A DNA stretch of 64,000 nucleotides from Bosea sp. BIWAKO-01 (GCF_001748145.1 NZ_BCQA01000001.1:3994501-4058500), one strand, 5' to 3'. Positions 10,965 to 21,364 are shown, counted from the first letter of the stretch. Notes: generated from the sequence alone by a model not told the origin. Numbers and translations: made by a program.

Positions 10965-11321
10965 CTAGCTGCCGCGATAGGTCGAGTAGCTCCAGGGCGA
11001 GGCCAGGAGCGGGACATGGTAGTGGCCTTCCACGTCAGCGATGCCAAAGCGGATCGGCACAATGTCGAGGAAAGCCGGCTCCGGCATGGCGGTGCCGAGC
11101 GAACGAAAATAGGCGCCGAGCGCGAATGTCAGTTCGTAGGTGCCGGGCTGGACGGCCTCTCCGGTGAGCAAAGGCTGGTCGGTGCGTCCATCGGCATTGG
11201 TCGTCGTCTCGACGATGCGCTCGCGCTTGCCATCGGGCGTCAGGCGATCGAGCGCGAGCGTCAGTCCGGCTGCGGGCCTGCCATTGACCGTGTCGAGCAC
11301 ATGCGTCGAGAGACGTCCCAT
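10965..11321 (-). CDS. uraH: 5-hydroxyisourate hydrolase (transthyretin-like)
   Basis: The 118-residue enzyme hydrolyses 5-hydroxyisourate, the product of urate oxidation, to OHCU. It shows the family start [17 protein letters not shown] with catalytic His in STHVLD, the Arg-containing strand, the motif [20 protein letters not shown], and the diagnostic C-terminal YRGS that separates HIU hydrolases from transthyretins. I use the ATG at 11321 with AAGGGA upstream; the ORF opens three codons earlier at a TTG. It is followed by the puuE-uraD fusion on the same strand after 129 bp that contain a palindromic repeat, and it is divergent from puuD over 171 bp, probably sharing a control region. Confidence 0.95.
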   Translation of the reverse strand: MGRLSTHVLDTVNGRPAAGLTLALDRLTPDGKRERIVETTTNADGRTDQPLLTGEAVQPGTYELTFALGAYFRSLGTAMPEPAFLDIVPIRFGIADVEGHYHVPLLASPWSYSTYRGS

Positions 11322-11492
11322 CCCAGCCAATCCCTTGAAAATGCGCCGGCCGAACCGCTGATGCCGTGTGCTGTTCGTGGCGAAGCTTGCGTTCGGAAAA
11401 GGGCCAACCCTAGTCTGGACGCATCATGAAGGTTCCATCCCGGATTCGGCCCTGTCAATCAATTGTGCGCCCTGCGGGAGAGGGGCTTTCCC

Positions 11493-12728
11493 ATGCTTGA
11501 CGCCTATCTGCTCGAATGGGGCGGCATGCTGCTGCGCTGGCTGCATGTGATCACGGCGATCGCCTGGATCGGCGCATCCTTCTTCTTCATTCATCTCGAC
11601 GCGTCCCTGCGGCCCGAGGCCGATATCCCTGCAGGTGCGGGAGGGCGCGCCTGGCAGGTGCATGGCGGCGGTTTCTACGAGATGCGCAAATATCTGGTCG
11701 CCCCGCCGCGCATGCCGGAGGAGCTGACCTGGCATAAATGGCAGAGCTACTGGACCTGGATCTCGGGCTTCTTCCTGCTGGTCTGGGTCTATTACGCTCA
11801 GTCGGAACTCTACCTGATCGACCCGGCGGTGATGGCCCTATCGCCCTTCGCTGCGGGCGCGATCGGCATCGCCGCGCTGGCGCTGGGCTGGCTGTTCTAT
11901 GACTGGCTCTGCAAGTCCCCGCTGGGCAAGAACGAGGTCGTGCTCGGCCTGCTCGGCTTCGGATACGTCATTGCCGCATCCTACGCCTTCAGCCAGGTCT
12001 TCTCCGGGCGTGGCGCGCTGATCCATACCGGTGCGCTGATGGCGACGATCATGACCGCCAACGTCTTCTTCATCATCATGCCGAACCAGCGGAAGGTCAT
12101 CGCCGCATTGACGGCCGGCGAGAAGCCCGATCCGCGACTGGGCAAGCAGGCCAAGCAACGCTCGACGCACAACAATTACATCACCCTGCCGGTGCTGTTC
12201 CTGATGCTGTCGAACCACTACCCCGTCACCTATGCGAATTCGGCGATCATCCCGGCCCTGGTGGCGCTGATCATCATCGCCGGCGCGCTGGTCCGGCATT
12301 TTTACAATGTCCGCCATGCCGACCACGCGAAATCGCCATGGTGGACCTGGGCCGTTGCACTGGTTGCGCTCTGGCTCGCCTTCTGGTTGGCGATGACATC
12401 GTCGCCAGGCGGGCGCGAACGGCTAGGCCTGAAGGCCATCGAGCCGGCCAGACCGGCACTTCTGGCAGGAATGAACCTGCCGCCCGCCGAGGTGGCAAAC
12501 ATTGTGACCGGGCGCTGTGCCATGTGCCACGCGCCGGAACCGTCCTGGCCCGGCATCCAGATCGCGCCCAAGGGAATCTGGCTGCATGAGCCGGAGCGGA
12601 TCGCCGTTCAGGCCCGCGCGATCCGGACGCAGGCGGTGATGACCCATGCCATGCCGCCCAACAACCTGACCGGCATGACGGAGGCTGAGCGGCGCACACT
12701 CGGAGCCTGGCTCGCCGCGCAGCGCTGA
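11493..12728 (+). CDS. puuD: Membrane urate hydroxylase with C-terminal cytochrome c
   Basis: The 411-residue product oxidises urate to 5-hydroxyisourate in the membrane. The N-terminal two thirds is the multi-span DUF989 domain (MLLRWLHVITAIAWIGASFF, WHKWQSYWTWISGFFLL, HTGALMATIMTANVFFIIMP, STHNNYITLPVLFLMLSNHY). The last 80 residues hold a c-type haem domain with CAMCH and a distal Met in THAMPPNN. This fusion is the known PuuD design, which passes electrons to the respiratory chain instead of making peroxide. The start is the ATG at 11493 after GAGAGGGG; a TTG at 11463 is in frame but unlikely. Together with uraH and puuE-uraD it gives a full urate-to-allantoate route. Confidence 0.95.
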   Translation: MLDAYLLEWGGMLLRWLHVITAIAWIGASFFFIHLDASLRPEADIPAGAGGRAWQVHGGGFYEMRKYLVAPPRMPEELTWHKWQSYWTWISGFFLLVWVYYAQSELYLIDPAVMALSPFAAGAIGIAALALGWLFYDWLCKSPLGKNEVVLGLLGFGYVIAASYAFSQVFSGRGALIHTGALMATIMTANVFFIIMPNQRKVIAALTAGEKPDPRLGKQAKQRSTHNNYITLPVLFLMLSNHYPVTYANSAIIPALVALIIIAGALVRHFYNVRHADHAKSPWWTWAVALVALWLAFWLAMTSSPGGRERLGLKAIEPARPALLAGMNLPPAEVANIVTGRCAMCHAPEPSWPGIQIAPKGIWLHEPERIAVQARAIRTQAVMTHAMPPNNLTGMTEAERRTLGAWLAAQR

Positions 12729-12896
12729 GGCCTCCGGGCTTTCGAAAGCGTTCAGCCTGTTTTCGACCGGCGCACGAAAATGTGAACCCATTCAGTTTCG
12801 GTTCACGTGGGCCTTGGCAAGGTCAGCAATACTGACTGGGCTGGAAGAAGGTTCCCACAACGGGGCCGTCCGTGCCGGGGGACCTTGGGGGTCCGG

Positions 12897-15353
12897 GTGA
12901 AGCGGTTTGAAGGGCAGGTCGCCGGCTATTGGCTGGCGGCCCTGGGATTTGTTTGTGCGTGGAGCATCCTGTGCTGGCCCTGGCTGTCGGGGGCGGTCAC
13001 GATTCCCTTCGATGCCAAGGCGCATTTCCAGGCCCAGATCCAGTTTCTCGCCCAGGCCCTGCATAGCGGCCAGTCGCCGTTCTGGACGCATAATGTCTTC
13101 GGCGGCTCGCCACAGGTTGCCGATCCGCAATCCCTGATCTTCTCGCCCGCCATCCTGCTTGCGCTGCTGACGCCATCGCCGAGCTTCCGGATGGTGGATG
13201 CCTATGTGCTGGCGCACCTGCTCGCCGGCGGGCTCGCCTTCCTGATGTTCTTCCGCGATCGCGGCTGGCACCCTGCCGGCGGCCTGCTTGCCGCTCTCGT
13301 CTTTGCCTTTGGCGCCTCGGCGGCCTGGCGTGTGCAGCATGTCGGCCAGATCGCGAGTCTTGCGTTCTTTGCGATCGCCTTCTGGCTGACGGCGCGCATG
13401 CTTCAGCGCGGGTCGCTAAGCGCGGGTGCGCTTGCCGGCTTTGCCTCCGGCATGATGGTGCTGGAGCCCGATCAGGTGGCGCTGCTGGGCGCCTATGTGC
13501 TGATCGGCATGGTCGTCGCGCATTGGTTCTCCGGCGGCTGGGCCGCCGTACGGGCGAGCCTCGCATCGATTTCGGTCGCAAGCGTCACGGGGCTTGCGAC
13601 GATTCTGCTGCCGCTGATCTGGACCTGGCTTTTCGCCGAGGCGACGACTCGTCCAGAGGTCGATCTCATCGAAGCCGGGCGCGGCTCGCTGCATCCGGCC
13701 TCGCTGCTGACCGCCTTCGTGGCTGATCTTTTCGGCGCGCGGGATCCGGCCGTGGATTTCTGGGGGCCCTACAGCCCGGTCTGGGATGCCAAGGAGCTCT
13801 TCCTGTCGCAGAATATGGGGCAGGTCTATGTCGGGGCGCTGCCGCTGTTGCTCCTGATCGCGCCGGGCTTGAGCCGCGGCTGGCTCTGGGACAAGGCGAT
13901 CCGGCCGCTGACGCTGCTCTTCGTCTTCATGGTTCTGTTTGCGCTCGGGCGCTACACGCCGCTGTTTCAGGCGGCTTACGAGTATTTGCCAGGCGTGAAG
14001 GTCTTCCGGCGCCCGGCCGATGCGACCTTCCTGATCGGCGCGCTTGGTGCGCTGCTCGCAGGATACGTGCTGCATCGCATTCTGAGCGAGGAGCGTCTCG
14101 GTTCACTGCATCGCGATCTCGGTCTTGCCGGAGTGGTCATCGCTGCGCTCGTCGCCGCGGCCTTGTTCATCTCGAAGCGCGAGGGGCACCTTGCCGACGC
14201 CTGGTGGCCGAGCCTGTCGGCTGCCTTCTGGTTTGCGGGTGCGGGGCTGGTCCTGGTCGTGCTGACGCGCTGGCGCGGAGCGCTGGCGCCGCTTGCCAGC
14301 GTGCTCCTGGTCGCCGGCGTCGTCGGCGCGGATCTTGGCGTCAATAACGGCCCCAACGACTCGACTGCACTGTCGCCGCAGCTCTACGACGTGCTCCGTC
14401 AGGAGACGAAGAACGAGACCGTCCACATTCTCAAGCAACTGGTTGCCCAGCCGGCCGGTTCGCCACGCCGCGACCGCGTCGAGTTGCTCGGCATGGGGTT
14501 CGAATGGCCGAATGTCGGGATGGTTCACGGCTTTGACCATACGCTCGGCTATAATCCGTTGCGGCTGGCCGATTTCTCGGATGCGGTCGGCACGCGGGAC
14601 TCGATCGCTGCGCCCGACCAGCGCAAGTTCACGCCGCTTTTTCCCTCGTATCGCTGCCGCCTCGCCGATCTCCTTGGCCTGCGCTACATCGCGACGCGCG
14701 TTCCGATCGGCCAGGTCGATCACGCGTTGAAATCGGATGATCTCAAGCTCGTCGCCTTCACGGGGGACGGCTACATCTACGAGAACCCACGGGCCTTGCC
14801 GCGCGCCATGTTCGTCGGTGGCTGGCAGCTTGCCGATTTCGACGGCATGAAATCTGCGGGCCAGTGGCCCGACATCGATCCGCAGCAGGTTGTGTTGCTC
14901 GATAGCGTGCCGCCGGATGCGGTGCCGGAGGGACCGATTTCGGCGCAAGCCGACGTCAAGTTGACGCGCTATCAGAACACCGAAGTCGAGATCACGGTCA
15001 CGACGGACAAGCCTGGCTTCGTCCTGCTCAACGACATCTGGCATCCATGGTGGCGGGCGGAGCTCGACGGTGCGGACGTTGATATCCTGCGGGCAAATGT
15101 GCTGTTTCGCGCCGTGCAGGTGCCGGCGGGGACGCATACCGTGCGCTTCAGTTTCAAGCCGGTCGAGGGCGCCATCGCGGAGCTGCGCGATCGCGTCGAA
15201 CCGATCGTGCCGGAGGAGGTGCCTTCGGCTGCCGAGCCACGCGTCGCGGCTGGATCCGGCACGGCGCCCAATCCGCGTCTCTATGAAGATGGCGGCTGGT
15301 TCGAAAGCCGCGATCACGGCCAAGCGCCGCAGACTGCGACCCTGGTTCGTTAG
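12897..15353 (+). CDS. Large YfhO-like multi-span membrane protein
   Basis: The product is about 818 residues from the GTG at 12897 (start VRVKRFEGQVAGYWL); an upstream GTG at 12807 would add 30 residues with no membrane character. About 12-13 hydrophobic helices fill residues 10-480, with the loop FDAKAHFQAQIQFLAQALHS followed by PFWTHNVFGGSPQVADPQS, a first loop with acidic residues of the kind seen in GT-C glycosyltransferases and YfhO proteins. The C-terminal 300 residues are extracytoplasmic, ending in a beta-rich domain (NDIWHPWWRAELDG, VQVPAGTHTVRFSF) as in YfhO. YfhO relatives are thought to glycosylate wall or lipid-linked polymers. The gene stands alone, and its stop codon abuts a palindromic repeat. 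Confidence 0.75.
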   Translation: MKRFEGQVAGYWLAALGFVCAWSILCWPWLSGAVTIPFDAKAHFQAQIQFLAQALHSGQSPFWTHNVFGGSPQVADPQSLIFSPAILLALLTPSPSFRMVDAYVLAHLLAGGLAFLMFFRDRGWHPAGGLLAALVFAFGASAAWRVQHVGQIASLAFFAIAFWLTARMLQRGSLSAGALAGFASGMMVLEPDQVALLGAYVLIGMVVAHWFSGGWAAVRASLASISVASVTGLATILLPLIWTWLFAEATTRPEVDLIEAGRGSLHPASLLTAFVADLFGARDPAVDFWGPYSPVWDAKELFLSQNMGQVYVGALPLLLLIAPGLSRGWLWDKAIRPLTLLFVFMVLFALGRYTPLFQAAYEYLPGVKVFRRPADATFLIGALGALLAGYVLHRILSEERLGSLHRDLGLAGVVIAALVAAALFISKREGHLADAWWPSLSAAFWFAGAGLVLVVLTRWRGALAPLASVLLVAGVVGADLGVNNGPNDSTALSPQLYDVLRQETKNETVHILKQLVAQPAGSPRRDRVELLGMGFEWPNVGMVHGFDHTLGYNPLRLADFSDAVGTRDSIAAPDQRKFTPLFPSYRCRLADLLGLRYIATRVPIGQVDHALKSDDLKLVAFTGDGYIYENPRALPRAMFVGGWQLADFDGMKSAGQWPDIDPQQVVLLDSVPPDAVPEGPISAQADVKLTRYQNTEVEITVTTDKPGFVLLNDIWHPWWRAELDGADVDILRANVLFRAVQVPAGTHTVRFSFKPVEGAIAELRDRVEPIVPEEVPSAAEPRVAAGSGTAPNPRLYEDGGWFESRDHGQAPQTATLVR

Positions 15354-15450
15354 ACCATCGGACCGGATCTCGTATCCGGTCCGATGGTCTGCCCTTTTCC
15401 GCGTCTGGATCGGCCTTCCCGAAAACGGCAATCCAGTTTTCGGGCCGATG
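15352..15450. repeat. Dispersed palindromic repeat, copy 2 (hairpins A and B)
   Basis: Hairpin A is a perfect 17-bp inverted repeat with a 5-nt loop (15352-15368 with 15374-15390); its first bases lie inside the TAG stop of the upstream gene. Hairpin B follows at 15409-15450: ATCGG, CCCGAAAAC, loop, GTTTTCGGG, CCGAT. The same two-part unit occurs at 50558, also starting in the stop codon of a plus-strand gene. It probably acts as a transcript end or stability element. Confidence 0.8.
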
Positions 15451-15551
15451 CGTCAGATCGCACCCCCCAAAGAAAAGCCCGGCGACACGAACGCATCGCC
15501 GGACCCAAATTGTTCGAGGCGAAGCCTTGCGGGCTTCGCTTTGCCTAGCCC

Positions 15552-16712
<1,161 letters not shown>

Positions 16713-16748
16713 TTAGGCGGTAGCCGGAAAAGAGAAGAATTTCCTGTT

Positions 16749-17177
16749 TCAGGCGCCCGTGTCAGCAACAAGGCCTATGCTCGCGATCCCGGCGATGGCC
16801 GCAGCCTCGTCGTTGTCCGAGGTGTCTCCTGAGATTCCGATTGCGCCAAGCAGCACGCCGGCTCCGTCGCGCATGAGCACACCACCCGGGACCGGCACGA
16901 GCGATCCGCCGACCGCATGGGTTGCTGCTTCAATGAAATAGGGGCGGTCGAGCGCCATCTTGTGCAGCGCGCGCGACCCGAGGCCGAGCGCCACGGAGCC
17001 ATACGCCTTGCCGAGTGCGATCTCGCCGCGCTTCAGGCTGGTGCCGTCCTGTGCCGCAAAGGCCTTCTGGGCGCCCCGCGCATCGATGATGGCAATCGCG
17101 AGCGGTTTGAACCCGGATTTCTCGGCATGGGCGAGCGTGTTGGCGAGGATGGTCTGGGCCTGGGCCAAGGTGAGCAT
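16749..17177 (-). CDS. GlcG/HbpS family haem-binding-like protein
   Basis: The 142-residue protein starts MLTLAQAQTILANTLAHAEK and contains the family hallmarks PLAIAIIDARGAQKAFAAQDG, HAVGGSLVPVPGGVLMRDG and GAIGISGDTSDNDEAAA. Members (GlcG of glycolate clusters, HbpS of Streptomyces, PduO C-terminal domain) are small alpha-beta oligomers that bind haem or cobalamin-like ligands; biochemical roles vary. No signal peptide is seen, so it is cytoplasmic. The ORF opens further upstream to 17252, but that extension is arginine-rich and unlike the family. It is divergent from the BON-LysM gene. No glycolate oxidase gene is adjacent. Confidence 0.85.
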   Translation of the reverse strand: MLTLAQAQTILANTLAHAEKSGFKPLAIAIIDARGAQKAFAAQDGTSLKRGEIALGKAYGSVALGLGSRALHKMALDRPYFIEAATHAVGGSLVPVPGGVLMRDGAGVLLGAIGISGDTSDNDEAAAIAGIASIGLVADTGA

Positions 17178-17372
17178 GGGAAGGGCCTTCCGTTGAGGAC
17201 GCGAGCTTCTTGCCACCCCGCAGGCACGGAGGGAAGCTGCCGCAGCGCGCAAGCTGCCATGTCATGGTGAAACCTGCCGGCAAATCGCCCCCTTTGCCGG
17301 CATCACGCAATTCAACTTGAACTTGCAGGGGCAAGCGGGCTTCATACCAGCCCCGACACTGGAGGATAAGCT

Positions 17373-17813
17373 ATGGGTCTGTTCAGTTTCATCAAGGAAG
17401 CCGGTGCGAAGATCTTCGGTGGCTCGGCACAGGCGGCGACGCCCGACGCCCTGCAGAAGGAATTGGCCGGGCACGGGCTGCCCTCCGACGTCAATATCCA
17501 GATCGACGGCGACAAGGTGAAGGTGTCCGGCAAGGCGGTTTCTACCGAAGAGGCCGAGAAGATCATTCTTGCGCTCGGTAACACGACGGGCGTTGCGCAG
17601 GTCGAGTCCGACCTGGCGGTCACGAAGGAAGCGCCCGCTGCCGTGTTCTACACGGTCAAGAAGGGCGATACGCTCTGGAAGATCGCCGAGGAGCATTACG
17701 GCAAGGGACAAGGCGCCAAATACACCGAGATCGTCAAGGCTAATACGCCGCCGGTGAAGAATCCCGATCTGATCTTGCCCGGCTGGGTGCTGCGTATTCC
17801 GCCCAAGGCCTGA
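17373..17813 (+). CDS. BON-LysM domain protein (YgaU/Kbp-like)
   Basis: The 146-residue protein has an N-terminal BON domain (residues about 25-85; ALQKELAGHGLPSDVNIQID, VKVSGKAVSTEEAEKIILAL) and a C-terminal LysM domain (about 92-144; FYTVKKGDTLWKIAEEHYGK, NPDLILPGWVLRIP). This order and length match E. coli YgaU (Kbp), a soluble potassium-binding protein; no signal peptide is present here either. GGAGG sits seven bases before the ATG. A strong hairpin follows the gene. Potassium binding is inferred from the family only. Confidence 0.88.
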   Translation: MGLFSFIKEAGAKIFGGSAQAATPDALQKELAGHGLPSDVNIQIDGDKVKVSGKAVSTEEAEKIILALGNTTGVAQVESDLAVTKEAPAAVFYTVKKGDTLWKIAEEHYGKGQGAKYTEIVKANTPPVKNPDLILPGWVLRIPPKA

Positions 17814-17837
17814 TCCGCGCTCGGCTTAGCGAAGTAA

Positions 17838-17863
17838 CGGCATGCGGCATGGCCCGCATGCCG
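17838..17863 (+). terminator. Hairpin after the BON-LysM gene
   Basis: A perfect 10-bp stem, CGGCATGCGG and CCGCATGCCG, encloses the loop CATGGC 24 bp after the stop. No T-run follows, so it may be a weak or Rho-assisted terminator or a 3' stabiliser. Confidence 0.45.
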
Positions 17864-17960
17864 CTCTGATGCTCGTCGAGACCGCGTCAATTTCAAGCGG
17901 ACGGCTCTTGCGTCAGCCGCGCTTTGGCGCTCATCTGTCATACCAATAAGGCAGACAGGG

Positions 17961-17977
17961 CATTCCTTATGGGAATG
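17961..17977. repeat. Inverted repeat upstream of the TRAP operon
   Basis: CATTCC and GGAATG flank a 5-nt spacer 44 bp before the TRAP binding-protein ATG. The symmetry and place suit an operator or a leader hairpin. No adjacent regulator gene can be matched to it. Confidence 0.35.
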
Positions 17978-18020
17978 GCCCGTCATGCTGTGCCTGGGCA
18001 GGCCTCTGGGGAGGGGATGA

Positions 18021-19073
18021 ATGAGTTTTGATCGCCGCAAATTCCTGACGCTTGCCGGCTCGGCCGTTGCCGCGCCGGCCGTTATGCGTGTCAGTCGCGC
18101 CAATGCCCAGGAGGTGACGCTGAAGATGCATCACTTCCTGCCGCCCGTCGCCAACGGCCATTCCAAGTTCCTGAAGCCCTGGGCCGACAAGGTCGCGGCC
18201 GAATCGAATGGCCGCATCAAGATCGACATCTTTCCGTCGATGCAGCTTGGCGGAACGCCGCCGCAGCTCTTCGACCAGGCTCGTGACGGTGTTGCCGATA
18301 TCGTCTGGACGCTGCCCGGCAATACGCCGGGACGCTTCACCGGCATCGAGGCCTTCGAGCTGCCCTTCGTCTCGAACAAGCGCGCCCTGGTCAATTCGCT
18401 GGCGCTGACGGACTACGCCGAGCAGAACCTCAAGGACGAGTTCAAAGACGTCAAACCGATCTGCTTCTGGGCGCATGATCACGGGCTGATCCATGCCAAC
18501 AAGCAGGTGAAGACGATGGAGGACCTGAAAGGTCTGAAGTTGCGCTTCCCGACCCGGCTTGCCGGCGAAGCGCTGCGGGCGCTCGGCGCCAATGCGATCG
18601 GGATGCCGATCCCGCAGGTGCCGGAATCGCTGGCGCAGCGTGTCATCGATGGCTGTGTCGTGCCCTGGGAGGTCGTGCCGTCGATCAAGGTCCAGGAACT
18701 GGTGAAGTATCACACGGAGATTCCAGGCTCGCCGACCTTCTATGTCGCGACCTTCATCCTGGCGATGAACCGGGCGAAATATGATGCGCTCGCGCCCGAC
18801 CTGAAGGCGGTTCTCGACAAGAACTCCGGGGCCGCCGCGGCTGCCATGGCCGGCAAGGTCTGGGACGAGCAGGCGGTCGTGGTGTCCGAAATGGTCCGCA
18901 AGCGCGGCAATACCATCACCATACTCGACGAAGCCGAAGCGGCGCGCTGGCGCAAGACGACCGAGCCGGTGATCGACGGCTGGATCAAGGCCGCCAAGGA
19001 CAAGGGACTCGACGGGGCGAAGCTGCTGGAGAGCGCCAAGGCGGCGCTGGCCAGGCACGAGAAGGCGGCCTGA
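18021..19073 (+). CDS. TRAP transporter solute-binding protein (DctP family)
   Basis: The 350-residue periplasmic receptor opens a three-gene TRAP operon. Its N-terminus, MSFDRRKFLTLAGSAVAAPA, has the DRRKFL form of a Tat signal, with cleavage probably after RANAQ. The mature protein shows the DctP fold: LKMHHFLPPVANGHSKFLKP, IDIFPSMQLGG, a ligand-arginine region LKLRFPTRLAGEAL and MNRAKYDALAPDLKAVLD. DctP proteins bind carboxylates through an arginine; the ligand here is not known. A 15-bp gap leads to the small permease gene. Tat export suggests folding or cofactor binding before export, which is uncommon but known in TRAP receptors. Confidence 0.92.
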   Translation: MSFDRRKFLTLAGSAVAAPAVMRVSRANAQEVTLKMHHFLPPVANGHSKFLKPWADKVAAESNGRIKIDIFPSMQLGGTPPQLFDQARDGVADIVWTLPGNTPGRFTGIEAFELPFVSNKRALVNSLALTDYAEQNLKDEFKDVKPICFWAHDHGLIHANKQVKTMEDLKGLKLRFPTRLAGEALRALGANAIGMPIPQVPESLAQRVIDGCVVPWEVVPSIKVQELVKYHTEIPGSPTFYVATFILAMNRAKYDALAPDLKAVLDKNSGAAAAAMAGKVWDEQAVVVSEMVRKRGNTITILDEAEAARWRKTTEPVIDGWIKAAKDKGLDGAKLLESAKAALARHEKAA

Positions 19074-19088
19074 CGGCGGATCATCATC

Positions 19089-19592
19089 ATGTCGGTCAGA
19101 GATGGGGAAGCAACGACGCCGGGCTTCGATGCTCTGGTGCGCGGGATCGCCATCGCGGGTGGCGTTCTGCTGATTGCGCTGGCGACCATGGTGGTTGTCA
19201 GCGTGACCTTGCGCAGCGACCTGATCGGCGCGGCCGGCGTACCCGGTGATTTCGAGCTGGTGCAGATGGCGACGGCGGTCGCGGCCTTCTGCTTTCTGCC
19301 CTATTGCCAGCTTCGGCGCGGCAACATCTTCGTCGATACCTTCACGCTGAAGCTGCCCTTGCGCTGGCAAAGGGCAATCGATGCGCTCTGGGACGTCGTC
19401 TATGGCCTGGTCATGGCGCTGGTCGCCTGGCGACTCGCCGCCGGCGCGCTGGCGGCCTTCGCGAGCGGCGAAAACACGATGGTGCTGCAGTTGCCGAGCT
19501 ATCTCCCGATCGCGATCTGCGCAGCGCTTGCTGCGCTGGTTTCGCTGACCTCGTTCGTCAGCGCCAGCCGGCTGGTGAGGGCGCGCGCGTGA
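19089..19592 (+). CDS. TRAP transporter small permease (DctQ family)
   Basis: The 167-residue membrane protein has four predicted helices (for example GIAIAGGVLLIALATMVVVS and ALWDVVYGLVMALVAWRLAA) and the family charge pattern QLRRGNIFVDTFTLKLP after helix 2. It forms the membrane complex with the large subunit. Its stop overlaps the large-subunit GTG start by three bases (GTGA), indicating coupled translation. Confidence 0.9.
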   Translation: MSVRDGEATTPGFDALVRGIAIAGGVLLIALATMVVVSVTLRSDLIGAAGVPGDFELVQMATAVAAFCFLPYCQLRRGNIFVDTFTLKLPLRWQRAIDALWDVVYGLVMALVAWRLAAGALAAFASGENTMVLQLPSYLPIAICAALAALVSLTSFVSASRLVRARA

Positions 19593-20908
19593 GCGGCTTT
19601 ACCCTCGCCGTCACGGGCTTCATCGCGCTTCTCGCGCTGATGGCCGTCAGGTTGCCGATCGGGCTGGCGATGATGCTGGTCGGTGGCCTCGGCTATATCC
19701 AGCTCAATGGGCTCGAGCCATTCCTCAACTACATCAAGACGACGCCCTATCAGATCTTCGCCAACTACACGCTGTCGGTGATTCCGCTCTTCGTGCTGAT
19801 GGGGGCCTTCGCCGAGCGGTCGGGCCTGGCGTCCGACCTGTTCAAGGCGGCCTCGGCCTTTGTCGGCCACCGTCGTGGTGGGCTCGGGATGGCGATGATC
19901 GGGGCCTGCACGGGCTTCGGCGCGATCTGTGGGTCCTCGGTTGCGACGACGGCGACCTTCGCACGCGCGGCGCTGCCGCAACTGCGGCACTATCGCTACG
20001 ATCCTGGCTTCGCCTGTGGCGTTACTGCCGTCGGCGGCACGCTCGGCATCCTGATCCCGCCCTCGGTGATCCTGGTCGTCTATGCGATTTCGACCGAGCA
20101 GAACATTGCCAAGCTCTTCAAGGCGGCCTTGATTCCTGGGCTGATGGCGGCCGCGATGTATTGCATCACCATCGCGATCATGACCCGGCTCGACGCGACG
20201 CTCGGTCCGGCGCATCAGCGGATCGCCTGGCGCGACCGGCTCGTCTCGCTGCTTGGTATCATTCCGGCGATGCTGGTCGCGCTGGTCGTGGTCGGCGGCA
20301 TCTATGGTGGGATCTTTACCCCGACCGAGGGCGCCTCGGTCGGCGTCTTTGTCATGTTAATGATCGGCGTGTTCCGGCGGACGCTCGGCTTGAAGGCAAT
20401 CGGCGAGGCGATCCTGCAGACGGCCGAGACCTCGGCGATGATCTTTGCGATCCTGCTCGGGGCCGAGATCTTCAACGCCTTCCTGGCGCTGACCCAGGTG
20501 CCGACCGCTGCGGCCGAGATGATCGCGGCGTCCGGCTGGCAACCCTATTCGGTCCTGATCGGTCTGCTCGTCTTCTACATCGTGCTCGGCGGCGTCATGG
20601 ACGAACTTGCCATGATCCTGCTGACGCTGCCGGTGTTCTTCCCGATCGTGACCGCACTCGATTTCGGCATGCCTGTCGACGATATCGCGATGTGGTTCGG
20701 CATCCTCGTCCTGATCGTGGTCGGCATCGGGATGACCTGCCCGCCGATCGGTCTCAATGTCTTCGTCGTCGCCTCGCTGGCTCGTGATGTCCCGGTGACG
20801 CGAATCTACCGTGGAGTGCTGCCTTTCGTGCTCTCCGATGTCATCCGGCTCGGCATCGTGGTGGCATTTCCGGCCCTCACGCTCTATCTGGTGAAGCTAC
20901 TGGATTAG
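19589..20908 (+). CDS. TRAP transporter large permease (DctM family)
   Basis: The 439-residue sodium-coupled channel subunit starts VSGFTLAVTGFIALLALMAV from a GTG in the stop of dctQ; the ORF open upstream to 19304 is an out-of-frame shadow of dctQ. About 12 helices are present with DctM landmarks: ANYTLSVIPLFVLMGAFAER, GAICGSSVATTATFARAALP, VGGTLGILIPPSVILVVYAI, PTEGASVGVF and ITCPPIG-like GMTCPPIGLNVFVVA at the end. Substrate is unknown. The next gene, a rhodanese, begins 10 bp later on the same strand, so it may be cotranscribed. Confidence 0.93.
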   Translation: MSGFTLAVTGFIALLALMAVRLPIGLAMMLVGGLGYIQLNGLEPFLNYIKTTPYQIFANYTLSVIPLFVLMGAFAERSGLASDLFKAASAFVGHRRGGLGMAMIGACTGFGAICGSSVATTATFARAALPQLRHYRYDPGFACGVTAVGGTLGILIPPSVILVVYAISTEQNIAKLFKAALIPGLMAAAMYCITIAIMTRLDATLGPAHQRIAWRDRLVSLLGIIPAMLVALVVVGGIYGGIFTPTEGASVGVFVMLMIGVFRRTLGLKAIGEAILQTAETSAMIFAILLGAEIFNAFLALTQVPTAAAEMIAASGWQPYSVLIGLLVFYIVLGGVMDELAMILLTLPVFFPIVTALDFGMPVDDIAMWFGILVLIVVGIGMTCPPIGLNVFVVASLARDVPVTRIYRGVLPFVLSDVIRLGIVVAFPALTLYLVKLLD

Positions 20909-20918
20909 CCTGGACTGG

Positions 20919-21242
20919 ATGGCAGCAGTGACCGTGAACGATCTCGACATCGACGACATCAAGGCCGGGCTCGCGGCTGATTCCATTCTGATCGTGGACG
21001 TGCGCGAGCCGCATGAATTCGCGGCCGGACATATTCCCGGCTCGGTCTCGCGGCCGCTGTCCCAATTCAACCCCGCCGACCTGCCCAATCCTCCTGGAAA
21101 GCGCGTCGTGTTCTCCTGCGCGGCCGGAGTGCGCTCGCTGCGGGCTCTGGAATTCGCGCAGTCGGCCGGGCTCGATATCGACAGCCATTATCGCGGTGGT
21201 TTCAAGGACTGGGCGATGCACGGCCAGCCCGTCGAGCAATAG
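20919..21242 (+). CDS. Single-domain rhodanese-like sulfurtransferase
   Basis: The 107-residue protein is one rhodanese domain: ILIVDVREPHEFAAGHIPGS (CH2A region with DVRE) and the active loop FSCAAGVRSLRAL, in which Cys is the persulfide-carrying residue and the loop CAAGVRS has the six-residue length of sulfur-handling rhodaneses. It is cytoplasmic. It begins 10 bp after the TRAP permease and precedes a xanthine-dehydrogenase-family molybdenum subunit by 122 bp. Supplying sulfur for the terminal sulfido ligand of that cofactor is possible but only inferred; XdhC-type partners do this in known systems. Confidence 0.9.
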   Translation: MAAVTVNDLDIDDIKAGLAADSILIVDVREPHEFAAGHIPGSVSRPLSQFNPADLPNPPGKRVVFSCAAGVRSLRALEFAQSAGLDIDSHYRGGFKDWAMHGQPVEQ

Positions 21243-21364
21243 GACCAAGCCTTGCGCGTCATGCATCGCAGCTTTCTGCCTCCGGGGGCTGACGCGACGC
21301 CGATCCTGCTCCAGTTTCCTAAGCGACGGTTTCGAGATTTTCGTACTTTCAAGGATGTAAGCCC

